Source: Clostridia bacterium
GTDB taxonomy: Bacteria; Bacillota; Clostridia; Oscillospirales; Acutalibacteraceae
Assembly (NCBI GenBank): GCA_017625835.1
Contig: JAGAKF010000041.1
Coordinates: 1-49,245, forward strand
Reading direction: 5' to 3'
DNA: 49,245 bases
In this document: positions 25,041 to 36,416 of the stretch, one piece after another
Layout of the letters: each line of letters begins with the position of its first letter
How positions within the stretch are numbered: the stretch's first letter is position 1
The notes under the pieces: model-generated
The model's database searches: none
What the model was told of the DNA's origin: nothing
Seen by the model: only the letters and a program-made list of their open reading frames with translations
Position numbers and translations under genes: made by a program

Positions 25041-25982
25041 ATGAAATTATCACTCGTTGTTCCTTGTTACAACGAAGAAGACGTTGTTTATGATTTTTAC
25101 AAGGAAACCAACAAGGTTTTTGCTGATAAGGTTGACAGTTACGAATTTGTTTTTGTCAATGACGGAAGCAAGGATAAAACTTATGAAATCCTTAAAGCAA
25201 TTCATAAAGTATCGGATAATGTTAAAGTTATAAATTTTTCTAGAAATTTCGGAAAAGAAGCCGCAATGTATGCAGGACTTTGTAATACGACGGGGGATTA
25301 TACCTGCGTTATTGATGCCGATCTTCAGCAACGTCCTGAGGTTGTTCTTGAAATGCTGCACATACTTGAAAACGATTCTTCCGTTGATTGTATTGCTGCA
25401 TATCAGGAAAGCCGCAAAGAGAGTAAGGTTGTTTCTTTGCTTAAAAACGGATTTTATAAGCTTATGAACGTTATCAGTGAAGTGGAATTTTATCCCGGAG
25501 CAAGTGATTTCCGTCTGATGCGCCGTAAAATGGTTGATGAGGTTGTAAAACTTACGGAGTACCACCGTTTCTCAAAGGGACTGTTTTCTTTTGTAGGCTT
25601 TAACACAAAATATATTCCTTACGAAGTGCAGCAAAGAGCGGCCGGTGAATCAAAGTGGTCAGTGGCTAAACTTTTCATCTATGCAGTTGAAGGTATAGTT
25701 GGCTACACTACTGCACCGTTAAAACTTGCAACTTTTGCAGGAATAGGTTTTGTTGCAGCTGCATTTATATATCTTGTTATTGCACTTATCGCAGGAATTA
25801 TATCCGGTTCGCTTTCGTCTGCGGTTGCAATAATTACACTGTTGCTGCTTATAGGCGGTATCCAGTTCATTTTTACCGGTGTGATCGGTGAATATCTTGC
25901 AAGGGCGTATATGCAAGGCAAAAACCGTCCTGTTTTTATAGTAAAAGAAATGTTGACTTATGAAGATGAAGAGAGTGAATGA
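25041..25982 (+). CDS. GT2 glycosyltransferase, GtrB/DPM1-like, with two membrane segments
   Basis: The N-terminal GT2 domain has VVPCYNEEDVV, FVNDGSKDKT and DADLQQRPE, placing it in the polyprenyl-phosphate sugar transferase group (GtrB, DPM1, ArnC). Two C-terminal membrane helices lie at about residues 230-257 and 262-290. Such enzymes attach a sugar from a nucleotide donor to undecaprenyl phosphate on the cytoplasmic face, for later transfer to an exported polymer. It begins 1 bp after rfbD with AGGAGAG upstream. The sugar is not predictable; decoration of the rhamnose-containing polymer is inferred from context. Confidence 0.9.
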   Translation: MKLSLVVPCYNEEDVVYDFYKETNKVFADKVDSYEFVFVNDGSKDKTYEILKAIHKVSDNVKVINFSRNFGKEAAMYAGLCNTTGDYTCVIDADLQQRPEVVLEMLHILENDSSVDCIAAYQESRKESKVVSLLKNGFYKLMNVISEVEFYPGASDFRLMRRKMVDEVVKLTEYHRFSKGLFSFVGFNTKYIPYEVQQRAAGESKWSVAKLFIYAVEGIVGYTTAPLKLATFAGIGFVAAAFIYLVIALIAGIISGSLSSAVAIITLLLLIGGIQFIFTGVIGEYLARAYMQGKNRPVFIVKEMLTYEDEESE

Positions 25983-25988
25983 TCTCCT

Positions 25989-26939
25989 ATGGACGTGAAA
26001 CACATTTTAAAATCGGGCGTAAAGTTTCTGACCGATTCGGGATATCGTTTTTCAATCCTGGCCGGCAAGGGTTTCTATGATAATATGTCCGACGAGGAAT
26101 ATATAAAAAGACTTTATAAAACTAAGGTCGGCAGGGAACTCAATCTTGGAAACCCGCAGACGTTTACTGAAAAGCTGAATTGGCTTAAAATATACGACAG
26201 AGATCCCAAATACACAATGCTGGCAGACAAGTATCTTGTCAGAGACTGGGTAGCTGAAATGATCGGTGAAGATTATCTGGTACCTTTGCTCGGAGTTTAT
26301 GATAATGCTGAGGAAATTGATTTTGATTTACTTCCGGATAAATTCGCGCTTAAGTGTACGCACAATTCGGGTGAGGGTATGTGCCTGTGCAGGGATAAAA
26401 GTAAATTGAACAGAGAAGAAGTTGTCCGACAGCTTAATGCCGGCCTTAAAAAGAGCTATTTCCCTGCAAGCAGAGAGTGGGCATATAAGGACATTGTTCC
26501 CAGAATTATCTGTGAAGAAATGCTTGAGTGTCAGAAAATCGATGAGCTGCTTTCTACGATTATAAACTACAAGTTTTATTGCTTTAACGGTGAACCCAAG
26601 TTTTTATACGTCGCAATTGATTATACGGATGACGGAAAAAAGACCGGAACCAAGCTTAATATACTTGATCTGAATTTGGAAAAGACTCCTTTTTACAGAA
26701 CGGATCACGCACCTATTATTGATGAAATTAAAAAGCCTGAAGATTTTGAAACAATGATTGAAATAAGCAGGAAGCTGGCGGAAGGTTTCCCGTTTGCCAG
26801 AGTAGATCTGTATTATGTTAAAAATAAAATTTATTTTTCCGAGATGACTTTTTGCCCCGGGGCAGGAATTGCTCCTTTTTCTCCTCCGGAATGGGAGAGA
26901 AAAATCGGTGATTGGATTACGCTGCCGGACAAGCAGTAA
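25989..26939 (+). CDS. TupA-like ATP-grasp protein
   Basis: A 316-residue protein matching the TupA-like ATP-grasp group found in polysaccharide clusters and linked to teichuronopeptide or amino-acid-modified surface polymers. Diagnostic stretches are the PQTFTEKLNWLKIYDRDP segment, ADKYLVRDW, FALKCTHNSGEG (nucleotide-binding loop), IICEEML and FARVDLYYV...YFSEMTFCPGAG. No membrane segment or signal peptide is seen, so it acts in the cytoplasm. The reaction is probably ATP-dependent ligation onto a glycan precursor, but the substrates are unknown. The ribosome-binding site is weak and the gene begins 6 bp after its neighbour, suggesting coupling. Confidence 0.85.
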   Translation: MDVKHILKSGVKFLTDSGYRFSILAGKGFYDNMSDEEYIKRLYKTKVGRELNLGNPQTFTEKLNWLKIYDRDPKYTMLADKYLVRDWVAEMIGEDYLVPLLGVYDNAEEIDFDLLPDKFALKCTHNSGEGMCLCRDKSKLNREEVVRQLNAGLKKSYFPASREWAYKDIVPRIICEEMLECQKIDELLSTIINYKFYCFNGEPKFLYVAIDYTDDGKKTGTKLNILDLNLEKTPFYRTDHAPIIDEIKKPEDFETMIEISRKLAEGFPFARVDLYYVKNKIYFSEMTFCPGAGIAPFSPPEWERKIGDWITLPDKQ

Positions 26940-26981
26940 TGCGGATTTACAGAAAAACGTTTGATTATTTGGGAGGCAGAT

Positions 26982-29620
<2,639 letters not shown>

Positions 29621-29629
29621 GGTGATATT

Positions 29630-30565
29630 ATGCCATATCTGTTTGTGCATTTTAAAGAAAAAATAACGCCTGACGGAGAGCAGGTTTATTTCGGCATCAG
29701 TCCCGACGGATTTAACTGGGAAAAGGTCAATAACGGCAATCCGATCCTCACAAGTACAAAAAGTGAAAAAGGATGCCGTGATATTGAAATCGTAAGGCTT
29801 CATACGGGCGGATTCTTTATAATCACAACGGATCTGTGTATCGCTTACCGTATGGACGAAAACTATAATGTTGACTGGAAAAAGGTTAATTCCTCGGGCA
29901 GTAAAAAGCTTTGTATGTGGAGAACGGACGATCTTGTGAATTTCTCGGAGCAGGAATTCATTTACTTCGGCAGGGACGATTTCGGATGCCTTTGGGCGCC
30001 TGAAGTATTCTTTGACGAGGAAAACGAAGAATACCTTATCCACTGGGGTTCAACCGTTGCAGAAGATAATTTTACTCATATGTCTATCTACTGCAGTACG
30101 ACCAAGGATTTCAGAACTTTTTCCGAACCGAAGCTCTACTTTACCAAGAAGAACGAAATCCTTGATTCCCACATAACTAAAGTAGGGGACACGTATCACT
30201 TGTTTTACAAGAATTCGTCAGATCCTCCGATGAATATGCACGCTACGTCAAAGAATCTTTACGGTCCGTTTGACCACGACGAAGCTTTTGAAAAATATAT
30301 GGATGAGGAAATTCCGAATCCCGGCTCATACGAAGGACCGACGACTTACACTCTGCCCGACGGCAGGTGGTGTATGATGCTCGATTTCTTCGGTTGTGCA
30401 AAGGATAAAATGGGGTATGTACCCTTTGTTTCTTCGAAGCCGGGTGATGCAGATTTTACCCGGGCTGACGGTGAATTCACATTCCCGTACGGCTTCAAGC
30501 ACGGTAAGGTGATTGAGATTACTCAGGAAGAATATGAACGATTGAAAAATCTGAACATTGATTAA
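29630..30565 (+). CDS. GH43-family glycosidase (arabinofuranosidase/beta-xylosidase type)
   Basis: A 311-residue five-bladed beta-propeller enzyme without signal peptide. The likely catalytic triad is D51 (base, CRDIEIVR), D179 (pKa modulator, ILDSHITK) and E235 (general acid, SYEGPTTY), with FGCLWAPEVFFD as the typical family strand. It should act with the upstream GH51 on imported arabino- or xylo-oligosaccharides. AAGGTGAT precedes the ATG. Which of the GH43 activities it has cannot be decided from sequence. No transporter is encoded beside the pair. Confidence 0.9.
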   Translation: MPYLFVHFKEKITPDGEQVYFGISPDGFNWEKVNNGNPILTSTKSEKGCRDIEIVRLHTGGFFIITTDLCIAYRMDENYNVDWKKVNSSGSKKLCMWRTDDLVNFSEQEFIYFGRDDFGCLWAPEVFFDEENEEYLIHWGSTVAEDNFTHMSIYCSTTKDFRTFSEPKLYFTKKNEILDSHITKVGDTYHLFYKNSSDPPMNMHATSKNLYGPFDHDEAFEKYMDEEIPNPGSYEGPTTYTLPDGRWCMMLDFFGCAKDKMGYVPFVSSKPGDADFTRADGEFTFPYGFKHGKVIEITQEEYERLKNLNID

Positions 30566-30566
30566 C

Positions 30567-30599
30567 AAAAAGGAAGTGTCACCATGACACTTCCTTTTT
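30567..30599. terminator. Bidirectional terminator between GH43 and tmcAL
   Basis: A 15-bp perfect stem (30567-30581 with 30585-30599) with a 3-base loop begins with a run of A and ends with a run of T. It can therefore terminate transcription from both converging genes. Confidence 0.92.
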
Positions 30600-30615
30600 C
30601 AATATTAACCATATT

Positions 30616-31812
30616 TTATAACACAATAATTCCGTTTGTCTTCTCTCTTCCGCACGGCAGAATGGCAGGTGAGGAGAGTGAGAAAACGTCCGTACACATA
30701 TCTTCAAGCGAGAAAACGTGTCTGCCGTAATCGTCAAGCTCGTCAAAATCCGAAGCTTTGGTAACAATCGGCAGTTTTGCTTTTTCTTTTGCTTCCTTAA
30801 GGATCTCTTTTCCGTTGTCATTCATCGCAAGTACGTGAATGTAAGGCGGATTTCCTTTGTAATCGTCAGCAACGAATCCCATAAATGCGTGAAGCACGAT
30901 TCTGCGGATTCTTGCGTGCGAGTAGCGTTTTGTCTTTGCCAAAGCGTAAAGCTCGTCGAGCGTTCTTGCCTTGAGTGCCGCCTCATGTATGCGGTATTCG
31001 ATGCCCTCGCTTACGTCGGGTGAAAGTCCGATATCCTCGGCAGAAAGCTGACGCATACAGCAAAGAATGCTGAATTCAAGCTTCTCGTTAAGGCAGGGCG
31101 CTTTTTCCTCTTTTATTTCACGGTTGAATACGTCGGCAACACTCTGCGGAACAAAATCTTCCCATTCTTTGTTGTTTTTGAGTATCATTCTGCGTATTTC
31201 CGATGCTGAGGCAAAGTTGTCGCTGCGCATTATCGAATCGTGTGCGGCGCCTTTGCGGCGTATCGTCATCGGCACGATGTCCGAACCAAGCCTTTCAAGC
31301 GCATTGAGATATTCAATACCGAGCGTATTATTTGCCCCCTCAAGCATATCAAAAAATCTGTTTCCGCACACAGAACGAAGCGCTTCCGCACGTGCGGTTG
31401 CAAATCCGAGACCTACATCAAGATTATCCTTAAGCCTTTCGGAAACCTCCTCACTGTTAATAGCTTTCTGACAGGCAATTAATTCTTCGATGTTTCCGCT
31501 TTCGCTTCCGAAGCTGAGCACGTCAATGCAACCGAGCGCATCAAGGAGCGAAACCGCACCTTCAGCGAATCTCTGCGCGTAGGATGTGCTCCAGAGTGTA
31601 GGAAGCTCAATTACAAGGTCGATTCCGTTTTTTACAGCCATTTCGGCTCTTGCCCATTTTGAAATGATTGCCGCTTCACCGCGCTGCACGTAGTTCGAAC
31701 TCATCACGGCGACGGTGTGTGTCAGCTCGCCAAGCTCAACGGACTTCTCCAACTGATACTTGTGGCCGTTATGAAAAGGGTTATATTCTGCAACAATTCC
31801 GCCGATTTTCAT
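30616..31812 (-). CDS. tmcAL: tRNA(Met) cytidine acetate ligase TmcAL
   Basis: TmcAL (YlbM) uses ATP and free acetate to acetylate the wobble cytidine of elongator tRNA-Met, via acetyl-AMP. The 398-residue protein starts with the nucleotidyltransferase motif GIVAEYNPFHNGH (HxGH-type histidines H14 and H17), followed by VMSSNYVQRGEAA, ISKWARAEMA and IELPTLWSTSYAQRFAEGAV. GGAGG precedes the ATG on the minus strand. It is divergent from ackA, whose product interconverts acetate and acetyl phosphate, and appears to share promoter DNA with it. It ends at a bidirectional terminator. Confidence 0.95.
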   Translation of the reverse strand: MKIGGIVAEYNPFHNGHKYQLEKSVELGELTHTVAVMSSNYVQRGEAAIISKWARAEMAVKNGIDLVIELPTLWSTSYAQRFAEGAVSLLDALGCIDVLSFGSESGNIEELIACQKAINSEEVSERLKDNLDVGLGFATARAEALRSVCGNRFFDMLEGANNTLGIEYLNALERLGSDIVPMTIRRKGAAHDSIMRSDNFASASEIRRMILKNNKEWEDFVPQSVADVFNREIKEEKAPCLNEKLEFSILCCMRQLSAEDIGLSPDVSEGIEYRIHEAALKARTLDELYALAKTKRYSHARIRRIVLHAFMGFVADDYKGNPPYIHVLAMNDNGKEILKEAKEKAKLPIVTKASDFDELDDYGRHVFSLEDMCTDVFSLSSPAILPCGREKTNGIIVL

Positions 31813-31842
31813 ACTTTAATCCTCCAAAATGTAAATTTTGAC

Positions 31843-31871
31843 TTGAAAAACACGATCTATGTGTTTATAAT
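31843..31871 (+). promoter_or_regulatory. Promoter of ackA
   Basis: TTGAAA (31843-31848) and TATAAT (31866-31871) are 17 bp apart, giving a transcript start near 31878 and a leader of about 36 nt. The -10 box overlaps that of the opposite-strand promoter at 31867-31872. Confidence 0.88.
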
Positions 31872-31895
31872 ATAACAGAAATCAAATAGATACAA
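31867..31895 (-). promoter_or_regulatory. Promoter of tmcAL, sharing the -10 region with ackA
   Basis: On the minus strand TTGTAT (31890-31895) and TATTAT (31867-31872) are 17 bp apart. Transcription would start near 31860, about 48 nt before the tmcAL ATG. The -10 is offset by one base from the plus-strand TATAAT, so one symmetric element could serve both genes. Confidence 0.65.
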
Positions 31896-31914
31896 TATCT
31901 TGGAGGGAAAAATC

Positions 31915-33123
31915 ATGAAAATTCTTGTTATTAATGCAGGAAGCTCATCTCTTAAATATCAGCTTATTGATATGGACAATGAAGCAGTTCTTGCAAAGGG
32001 TATCTGCGAACAGCTCGGCAACGACAACAGCGCATTTACACACAAAGTTCCTGCTGACGAAAGCAAAAATATCAAGGACAAGCCGGTTGCTATGCCTGAC
32101 CACGCAACAGCTATCCAGGTTGTTGTTGACGCTCTTACAAGCGCAGAAAACGGCGTTATCGCATCAATGAGCGAAATTGATGCTGTTGGTCACCGCGTTC
32201 TTCACGGTGCGGAAAAGTTCAGCGGTTCAGTTCTTGTTACACCTGAAGTTGAAGAAACAATCAAAGAATGCTTCGAATGGGGCCCGCTTCACAACCCTGC
32301 AAACCTTACAGGTATCAAGGCTTGCCAGGCAATTATGAAGGATGTTCCTCAGGTTGCTGTTTTTGATACAGGCTTCCACCAGACAATGCCTGACTATGCA
32401 TATATGTATGCTCTTCCTTACGAGTATTACGAGAAGTACGGTATCCGCCGTTATGGCTTCCACGGTACATCTCACCGTTTCGTAAGCGCTAAGACAATCG
32501 ATCTCCTCGGCAACCCCGAGCACAGTAAGGTTATCACTTGCCACCTCGGCAACGGTTCATCAATTTCTGCTGTTGTTGACGGCAAGTGCTTCGACACAAC
32601 AATGGGCGTTACACCTCTTGAAGGTATCATGATGGGTACACGCTGCGGTTCAATCGACCCGGCTATCGTTCCTATCATTATGAAGAAGGAAGGCCTTACA
32701 CCTGACCAGATGGATGCAGTTATGAACAAGAAGTCAGGTATGCTCGGCCTTTGCGGCACAAGCGACAACAGAACAATCGAAGCTCGTGCAAAAGAAGGCG
32801 ACGAGAGAGCAAAGCTTGTTGAGTCAATGCTCTGCCACCAGCTCACAAAGTACATCGGTAGCTACGCAGCAGCTATGGGCGGCGTAGATGCAATCGTATT
32901 CACAGGCGGTATCGGCGAAAACAATCCGCAGTACAGAGACCGTGTATGCGATAAGCTCAAGTTTATGGGCGTTGAAATCGACTATGCAGTTAACGATTCA
33001 ATGAGAAGAGGTCCTGAGGGCGAAATCTCAACACCTGACTCAAAGGTTAAGGTTTATGTTGTCTGCACAAACGAAGAGCTTATGATCGCAAGAGATACAA
33101 AGGAAATCGTAGCAGCTCTTTAA
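31915..33123 (+). CDS. ackA: Acetate kinase
   Basis: AckA converts acetyl phosphate and ADP to acetate and ATP, the energy-yielding end of acetate fermentation. The 402-residue ASKHA-fold enzyme shows INAGSSSLKYQL at the N-terminus, HRVLHGAEKF, FDTGFHQTMP, GFHGTSHRFV, HLGNGSSI and FTGGIGENN. The ATG at 31915 has TTGGAGGG about 7 bp upstream; an in-frame ATG at 31900 lies before this site. pta, the usual partner, is not in the window. Codon use is strongly biased, as in a highly expressed gene. Confidence 0.98.
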   Translation: MKILVINAGSSSLKYQLIDMDNEAVLAKGICEQLGNDNSAFTHKVPADESKNIKDKPVAMPDHATAIQVVVDALTSAENGVIASMSEIDAVGHRVLHGAEKFSGSVLVTPEVEETIKECFEWGPLHNPANLTGIKACQAIMKDVPQVAVFDTGFHQTMPDYAYMYALPYEYYEKYGIRRYGFHGTSHRFVSAKTIDLLGNPEHSKVITCHLGNGSSISAVVDGKCFDTTMGVTPLEGIMMGTRCGSIDPAIVPIIMKKEGLTPDQMDAVMNKKSGMLGLCGTSDNRTIEARAKEGDERAKLVESMLCHQLTKYIGSYAAAMGGVDAIVFTGGIGENNPQYRDRVCDKLKFMGVEIDYAVNDSMRRGPEGEISTPDSKVKVYVVCTNEELMIARDTKEIVAAL

Positions 33124-33124
33124 T

Positions 33125-33556
33125 ATGAAAATATTCATCGATGCTGACGGTTGTCCCGTTGTCGATATAACCGTCAGAATTGCGAAAAAATATTCGCTCG
33201 AGTGCTTTATAATATGCGACACGGCACACGAATTTCAAAAAGAAGGCGCAAAAACCGTCGTTGTTGAAAAAGGTGCGGACAGTGTCGATTTCAGGCTTGT
33301 TAACCTTGTTTCTGCAGGGGATATAGTTGTGACTCAGGACTACGGTCTTGCCGCGATGTGTCTTGCAAGAAAGGCTGTTCCTCTGAGCCAGAACGGACTT
33401 GTGTTCACGGATAAGAACATAGATGAGCTTCTCTTCTCACGTTACGTTTCAAAGAAAATCCGTAACGCGGGTGGCAGGCTCAAAGGCCCTTCAAAACGAA
33501 CGGATGAACAGGACAAGCGTTTCGAAGAAGTGCTCGAAAAATTGATACAGCAATAA
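33125..33556 (+). CDS. YaiI/YqxD family protein (DUF188)
   Basis: A 143-residue PIN-like-fold protein of the widely distributed but uncharacterised YaiI/YqxD family. It begins MKIFIDADGCPVV and contains VVTQDYGLAAMCL and RLKGPSKRT, all family signatures. The ATG is 1 bp after the ackA stop and has no visible ribosome-binding site, so it probably depends on translational coupling with ackA. A nuclease-like role is suggested by the fold but unproven. Confidence 0.92.
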   Translation: MKIFIDADGCPVVDITVRIAKKYSLECFIICDTAHEFQKEGAKTVVVEKGADSVDFRLVNLVSAGDIVVTQDYGLAAMCLARKAVPLSQNGLVFTDKNIDELLFSRYVSKKIRNAGGRLKGPSKRTDEQDKRFEEVLEKLIQQ

Positions 33557-33557
33557 T

Positions 33558-33590
33558 AAAAAGCAGAAAGAGCCGTCTTTCTGCTTTTTT
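33558..33590 (+). terminator. Intrinsic terminator after yaiI
   Basis: A 14-bp perfect stem (33558-33571 with 33576-33589) with a GCCG loop ends in six T residues. Confidence 0.93.
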
Positions 33591-33594
33591 GTTC

Positions 33595-33623
33595 TTGTAA
33601 TTAATGCAAATTGAGATTATAAT
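33595..33623 (+). promoter_or_regulatory. Promoter of the GH95 gene
   Basis: TTGTAA (33595-33600) and TATAAT (33618-33623) are 17 bp apart, directly after the preceding terminator and about 30 bp before the ATG. Confidence 0.75.
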
Positions 33624-33653
33624 ATTCATATCACAAACAAAGGAGCAGATTAA

Positions 33654-36317
33654 ATGGGAGTTTTTATTCGTATTCTCACAATTATCCTGACGGTTTTTTC
33701 TTTTATAGGCTCGGGCCTTACTCCGTTCACGGTCTACAACAAGATTGAAACCGAATTTTCCGATTCGACGAAGGCTTCGTACTCAGAGCTTTTTTATGAG
33801 CTGAGCGAAACTTCAAACAACCTTGAAACATGGCGAGAGGGTATGGTTTCAGGTAACGGACTGCAGGGTGTTATCACAAGCGGTGCGCCGTACAGCGATA
33901 CTCTGATTTATCAGTACATGCACTTTAATCTTCCAAATCAGAATATCCGTTACACTCCGAATACTGCAGATGAACTTGAATATGTAAAACAGAGCATAAC
34001 TGCAGGAGAGGATATCGTTGATGACCTTACATATGATTTTGTTTATGCTTATCATCCGGGCGGAACACTCCGGATCAAGCAAAATAAGCTTCTTCGTACA
34101 GGTTATGCAAGGTATACCGACTACGAAACAGCACAGGTCGGCGTAAGATATTCCGATATCTGTGGCACATGGGAAAGAAAAACTTTTACATCTCAGGCAG
34201 ATGACGTTACAATCACAAAGATCGGCTCATCTACAACAGGCAGTAAGGTTGATATCACTCTTTCAATGGATAATATTTCTGCTTATGCAAAGTACGGTCA
34301 GAGTGATGAAGTTAACCTTAAGTATAAAAAGCTTGTAGGCGAAGATTGTGATTATATTTCCTTTGTTGCTCATTATCCGAACTATGAGAATAGTGAGCTT
34401 AAAGAAGGCGGCTATTCAACAACTGTTTATGTTGTGACTGAGGGCGGTTCAAAGGAACTTAAAGAAGGTAAGAAAGTAAAGGATGCACAGTACTGCGCAG
34501 ACACAAATCCGCAGATCAAAATTAAGGATGCAGATAATGTTTACCTTATCGCTGTTTCAGGCAGAACACACCAAATGGGTGCATACGATGATTTTGCAGC
34601 AGCTGAAAGCTACGAGCTTGTTGATTCACTCGTTGCAAAGGCAAAGGCAGTTGCTGATAAGTATACAGTAGACGGAAAATTCAGCTATGGCGATGCACTT
34701 AAAGCGCATACGGATATCTTTACTCCGGAATACAATGCCGTAACATTCCGACTTGGTGAAGGTAACAGCAAAAAGCCGAATGAACAGCTCGTCCTTTCTC
34801 AGATCCTTAAGGAAGATCTCAATTCTGACCTTATGGAAAGATTCTACTATAATGCAAGATATGCTTACCTCTGCTGTGCAGGCACAGCAACACCGCGTCT
34901 TGGCGGTATGTGGTCAGGTGAATGGAATACCCAGTGGGGTTGTCGTTTCACTCAGGATGCTAATGTTAACCTCCAGGTTTCTTCAATGAACACAAGCAAT
35001 ATGGAGAGCGCGTACCTTGGCTTTGCAAACTTCATTCTCCGTCAGGTTCCTGATTGGGAGGAGAATGCGAAGGCAACACACGGATACACAGATGCAATTC
35101 AGGCCCCTGTTCATTCCGACAGTGACAGAGCAGTACTCACAGAAACAAACTATGCTTATCCGTTCCGCTACTGGAATGCAGGTACAAACTGGATGCTTCA
35201 GCCGCTTTATGAAACACTTCAGTGCTACGGCGACGTTCAGATTCCGTTGAACGATCAGTTCGATCTCGACAGTCTCAGATCCGTTCTTTCAGTAACAGAA
35301 GAAGATCTTACCGACGCACAGATTGAGGCGATCAAAGCAAAGGGTTATCTCGACCTCAGAAGTGAAATTCTTCTTCCGCTTCTTGTTAAGGCTGCAAATT
35401 ATTGGGATCAGATGTTCTCACCTGAGTATTATACAGATGCTGAAGGCAGAATCCACTATGAAAAGGGTAAGACTGAGCTTAAAGAAGGCGAGACATATAC
35501 AATTCTTCCGAGCTATTCACCCGAAAATAATCCTGCAAACTATCCGAACCCCTCAACAGCAAACACAGCTATTGATATTTCAGCTTGCAACAGCACATTC
35601 GAAATGCTTATCGACATTATGAAGAGTGTTGATGTTGATGCCGATACAAGCAAGTGGGAAGAGCTCAAGTCAAAGGTTCCGCCGTATCTTTATGACGAAA
35701 CAGGTGCGCTTAAGGAGTGGGCAACAACTGACTTCGAGGAGAATAACCTTCACAGACATCTCAGCCACCTTTACTGCGCTTGGCCGATGTTTGAAACACA
35801 GGAAAATCCTGCTCTCTACAACGCTTGCGTTCAGGCAATCAAAAACAGAGCAAGTGAAAACGAAGCAAGCCACGCTTTCGTTCACAGAGCACTTATTTCT
35901 GCAAGACTCAAGGATTCTGAAAATGTAACCGGTGCACTTGTTGACCTTGTAAGCCGCGGTATTTTCTACGATTCATTGATGACAAACCACCACTATAACC
36001 GCAGCAGTGCTTACTGTACGGACTTTGCAATCGGATATCTGGGCGTTGTTCATGAAAGCCTTCTTTTCTCAAATACGGGTAAGATTGAACTTCTCCCTGC
36101 AGTGCCGTACTCAGGCTTCGGTGTCGGTGAAATCAACGGTATCAAAGCAAGAACTCAGGCAACGATTGACAATATGACGTGGAACCTTGAAAAGGGTACA
36201 GTGTCGGCAACAATAACCTCGGATATCGACCAGACAATCACCGTTTCCAGCGGACTTTCAGGCGAATCCAAGACAGTTACTCTTTCCGCAGGAGAGACAG
36301 TAACAGTTAATTTCTGA
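33654..36317 (+). CDS. Secreted or membrane-anchored GH95-family glycosidase
   Basis: An 887-residue enzyme of the GH95 family (alpha-L-fucosidase and alpha-L-galactosidase activities, inverting). An N-terminal hydrophobic segment (about residues 3-24) directs export. An N-terminal beta domain is followed by an (alpha/alpha)6 barrel with RLGGMWSGEWNTQWG, then the DANVNLQ motif whose N437 and N439 match the paired asparagines of GH95 active sites. Later come RHLSHLYCAWP and SSAYCTDFAIGYLGVVHESLL, with a C-terminal beta domain. AAGGAG is about 8 bp before the ATG. Likely targets are host mucin or plant glycans; substrate choice (fucose versus galactose) is not clear. It has its own promoter and terminator. 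Confidence 0.88.
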   Translation: MGVFIRILTIILTVFSFIGSGLTPFTVYNKIETEFSDSTKASYSELFYELSETSNNLETWREGMVSGNGLQGVITSGAPYSDTLIYQYMHFNLPNQNIRYTPNTADELEYVKQSITAGEDIVDDLTYDFVYAYHPGGTLRIKQNKLLRTGYARYTDYETAQVGVRYSDICGTWERKTFTSQADDVTITKIGSSTTGSKVDITLSMDNISAYAKYGQSDEVNLKYKKLVGEDCDYISFVAHYPNYENSELKEGGYSTTVYVVTEGGSKELKEGKKVKDAQYCADTNPQIKIKDADNVYLIAVSGRTHQMGAYDDFAAAESYELVDSLVAKAKAVADKYTVDGKFSYGDALKAHTDIFTPEYNAVTFRLGEGNSKKPNEQLVLSQILKEDLNSDLMERFYYNARYAYLCCAGTATPRLGGMWSGEWNTQWGCRFTQDANVNLQVSSMNTSNMESAYLGFANFILRQVPDWEENAKATHGYTDAIQAPVHSDSDRAVLTETNYAYPFRYWNAGTNWMLQPLYETLQCYGDVQIPLNDQFDLDSLRSVLSVTEEDLTDAQIEAIKAKGYLDLRSEILLPLLVKAANYWDQMFSPEYYTDAEGRIHYEKGKTELKEGETYTILPSYSPENNPANYPNPSTANTAIDISACNSTFEMLIDIMKSVDVDADTSKWEELKSKVPPYLYDETGALKEWATTDFEENNLHRHLSHLYCAWPMFETQENPALYNACVQAIKNRASENEASHAFVHRALISARLKDSENVTGALVDLVSRGIFYDSLMTNHHYNRSSAYCTDFAIGYLGVVHESLLFSNTGKIELLPAVPYSGFGVGEINGIKARTQATIDNMTWNLEKGTVSATITSDIDQTITVSSGLSGESKTVTLSAGETVTVNF

Positions 36318-36327
36318 GTAATACAAT

Positions 36328-36356
36328 AAAACGGAGCAGATAATCTGCTCCGTTTT
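36328..36356 (+). terminator. Intrinsic terminator after the GH95 gene
   Basis: A 12-bp stem (36328-36339 with 36345-36356), A-rich at its 5' side and T-rich at its 3' side, with loop ATAAT. Confidence 0.85.
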
Positions 36357-36368
36357 GTTATATAATAT

Positions 36369-36396
36369 AAATCCACGGGCACAAACCCGTGGATTT
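36369..36396 (-). terminator. Probable terminator of the galK transcript
   Basis: An 11-bp perfect stem (36369-36379 with 36386-36396) with a 6-base loop lies 21 bp past the galK stop on the minus strand. It is followed there by an A/T-rich rather than pure T tract. Confidence 0.7.
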
Positions 36397-36416
36397 AATC
36401 TTTGTTATGTATTTAA

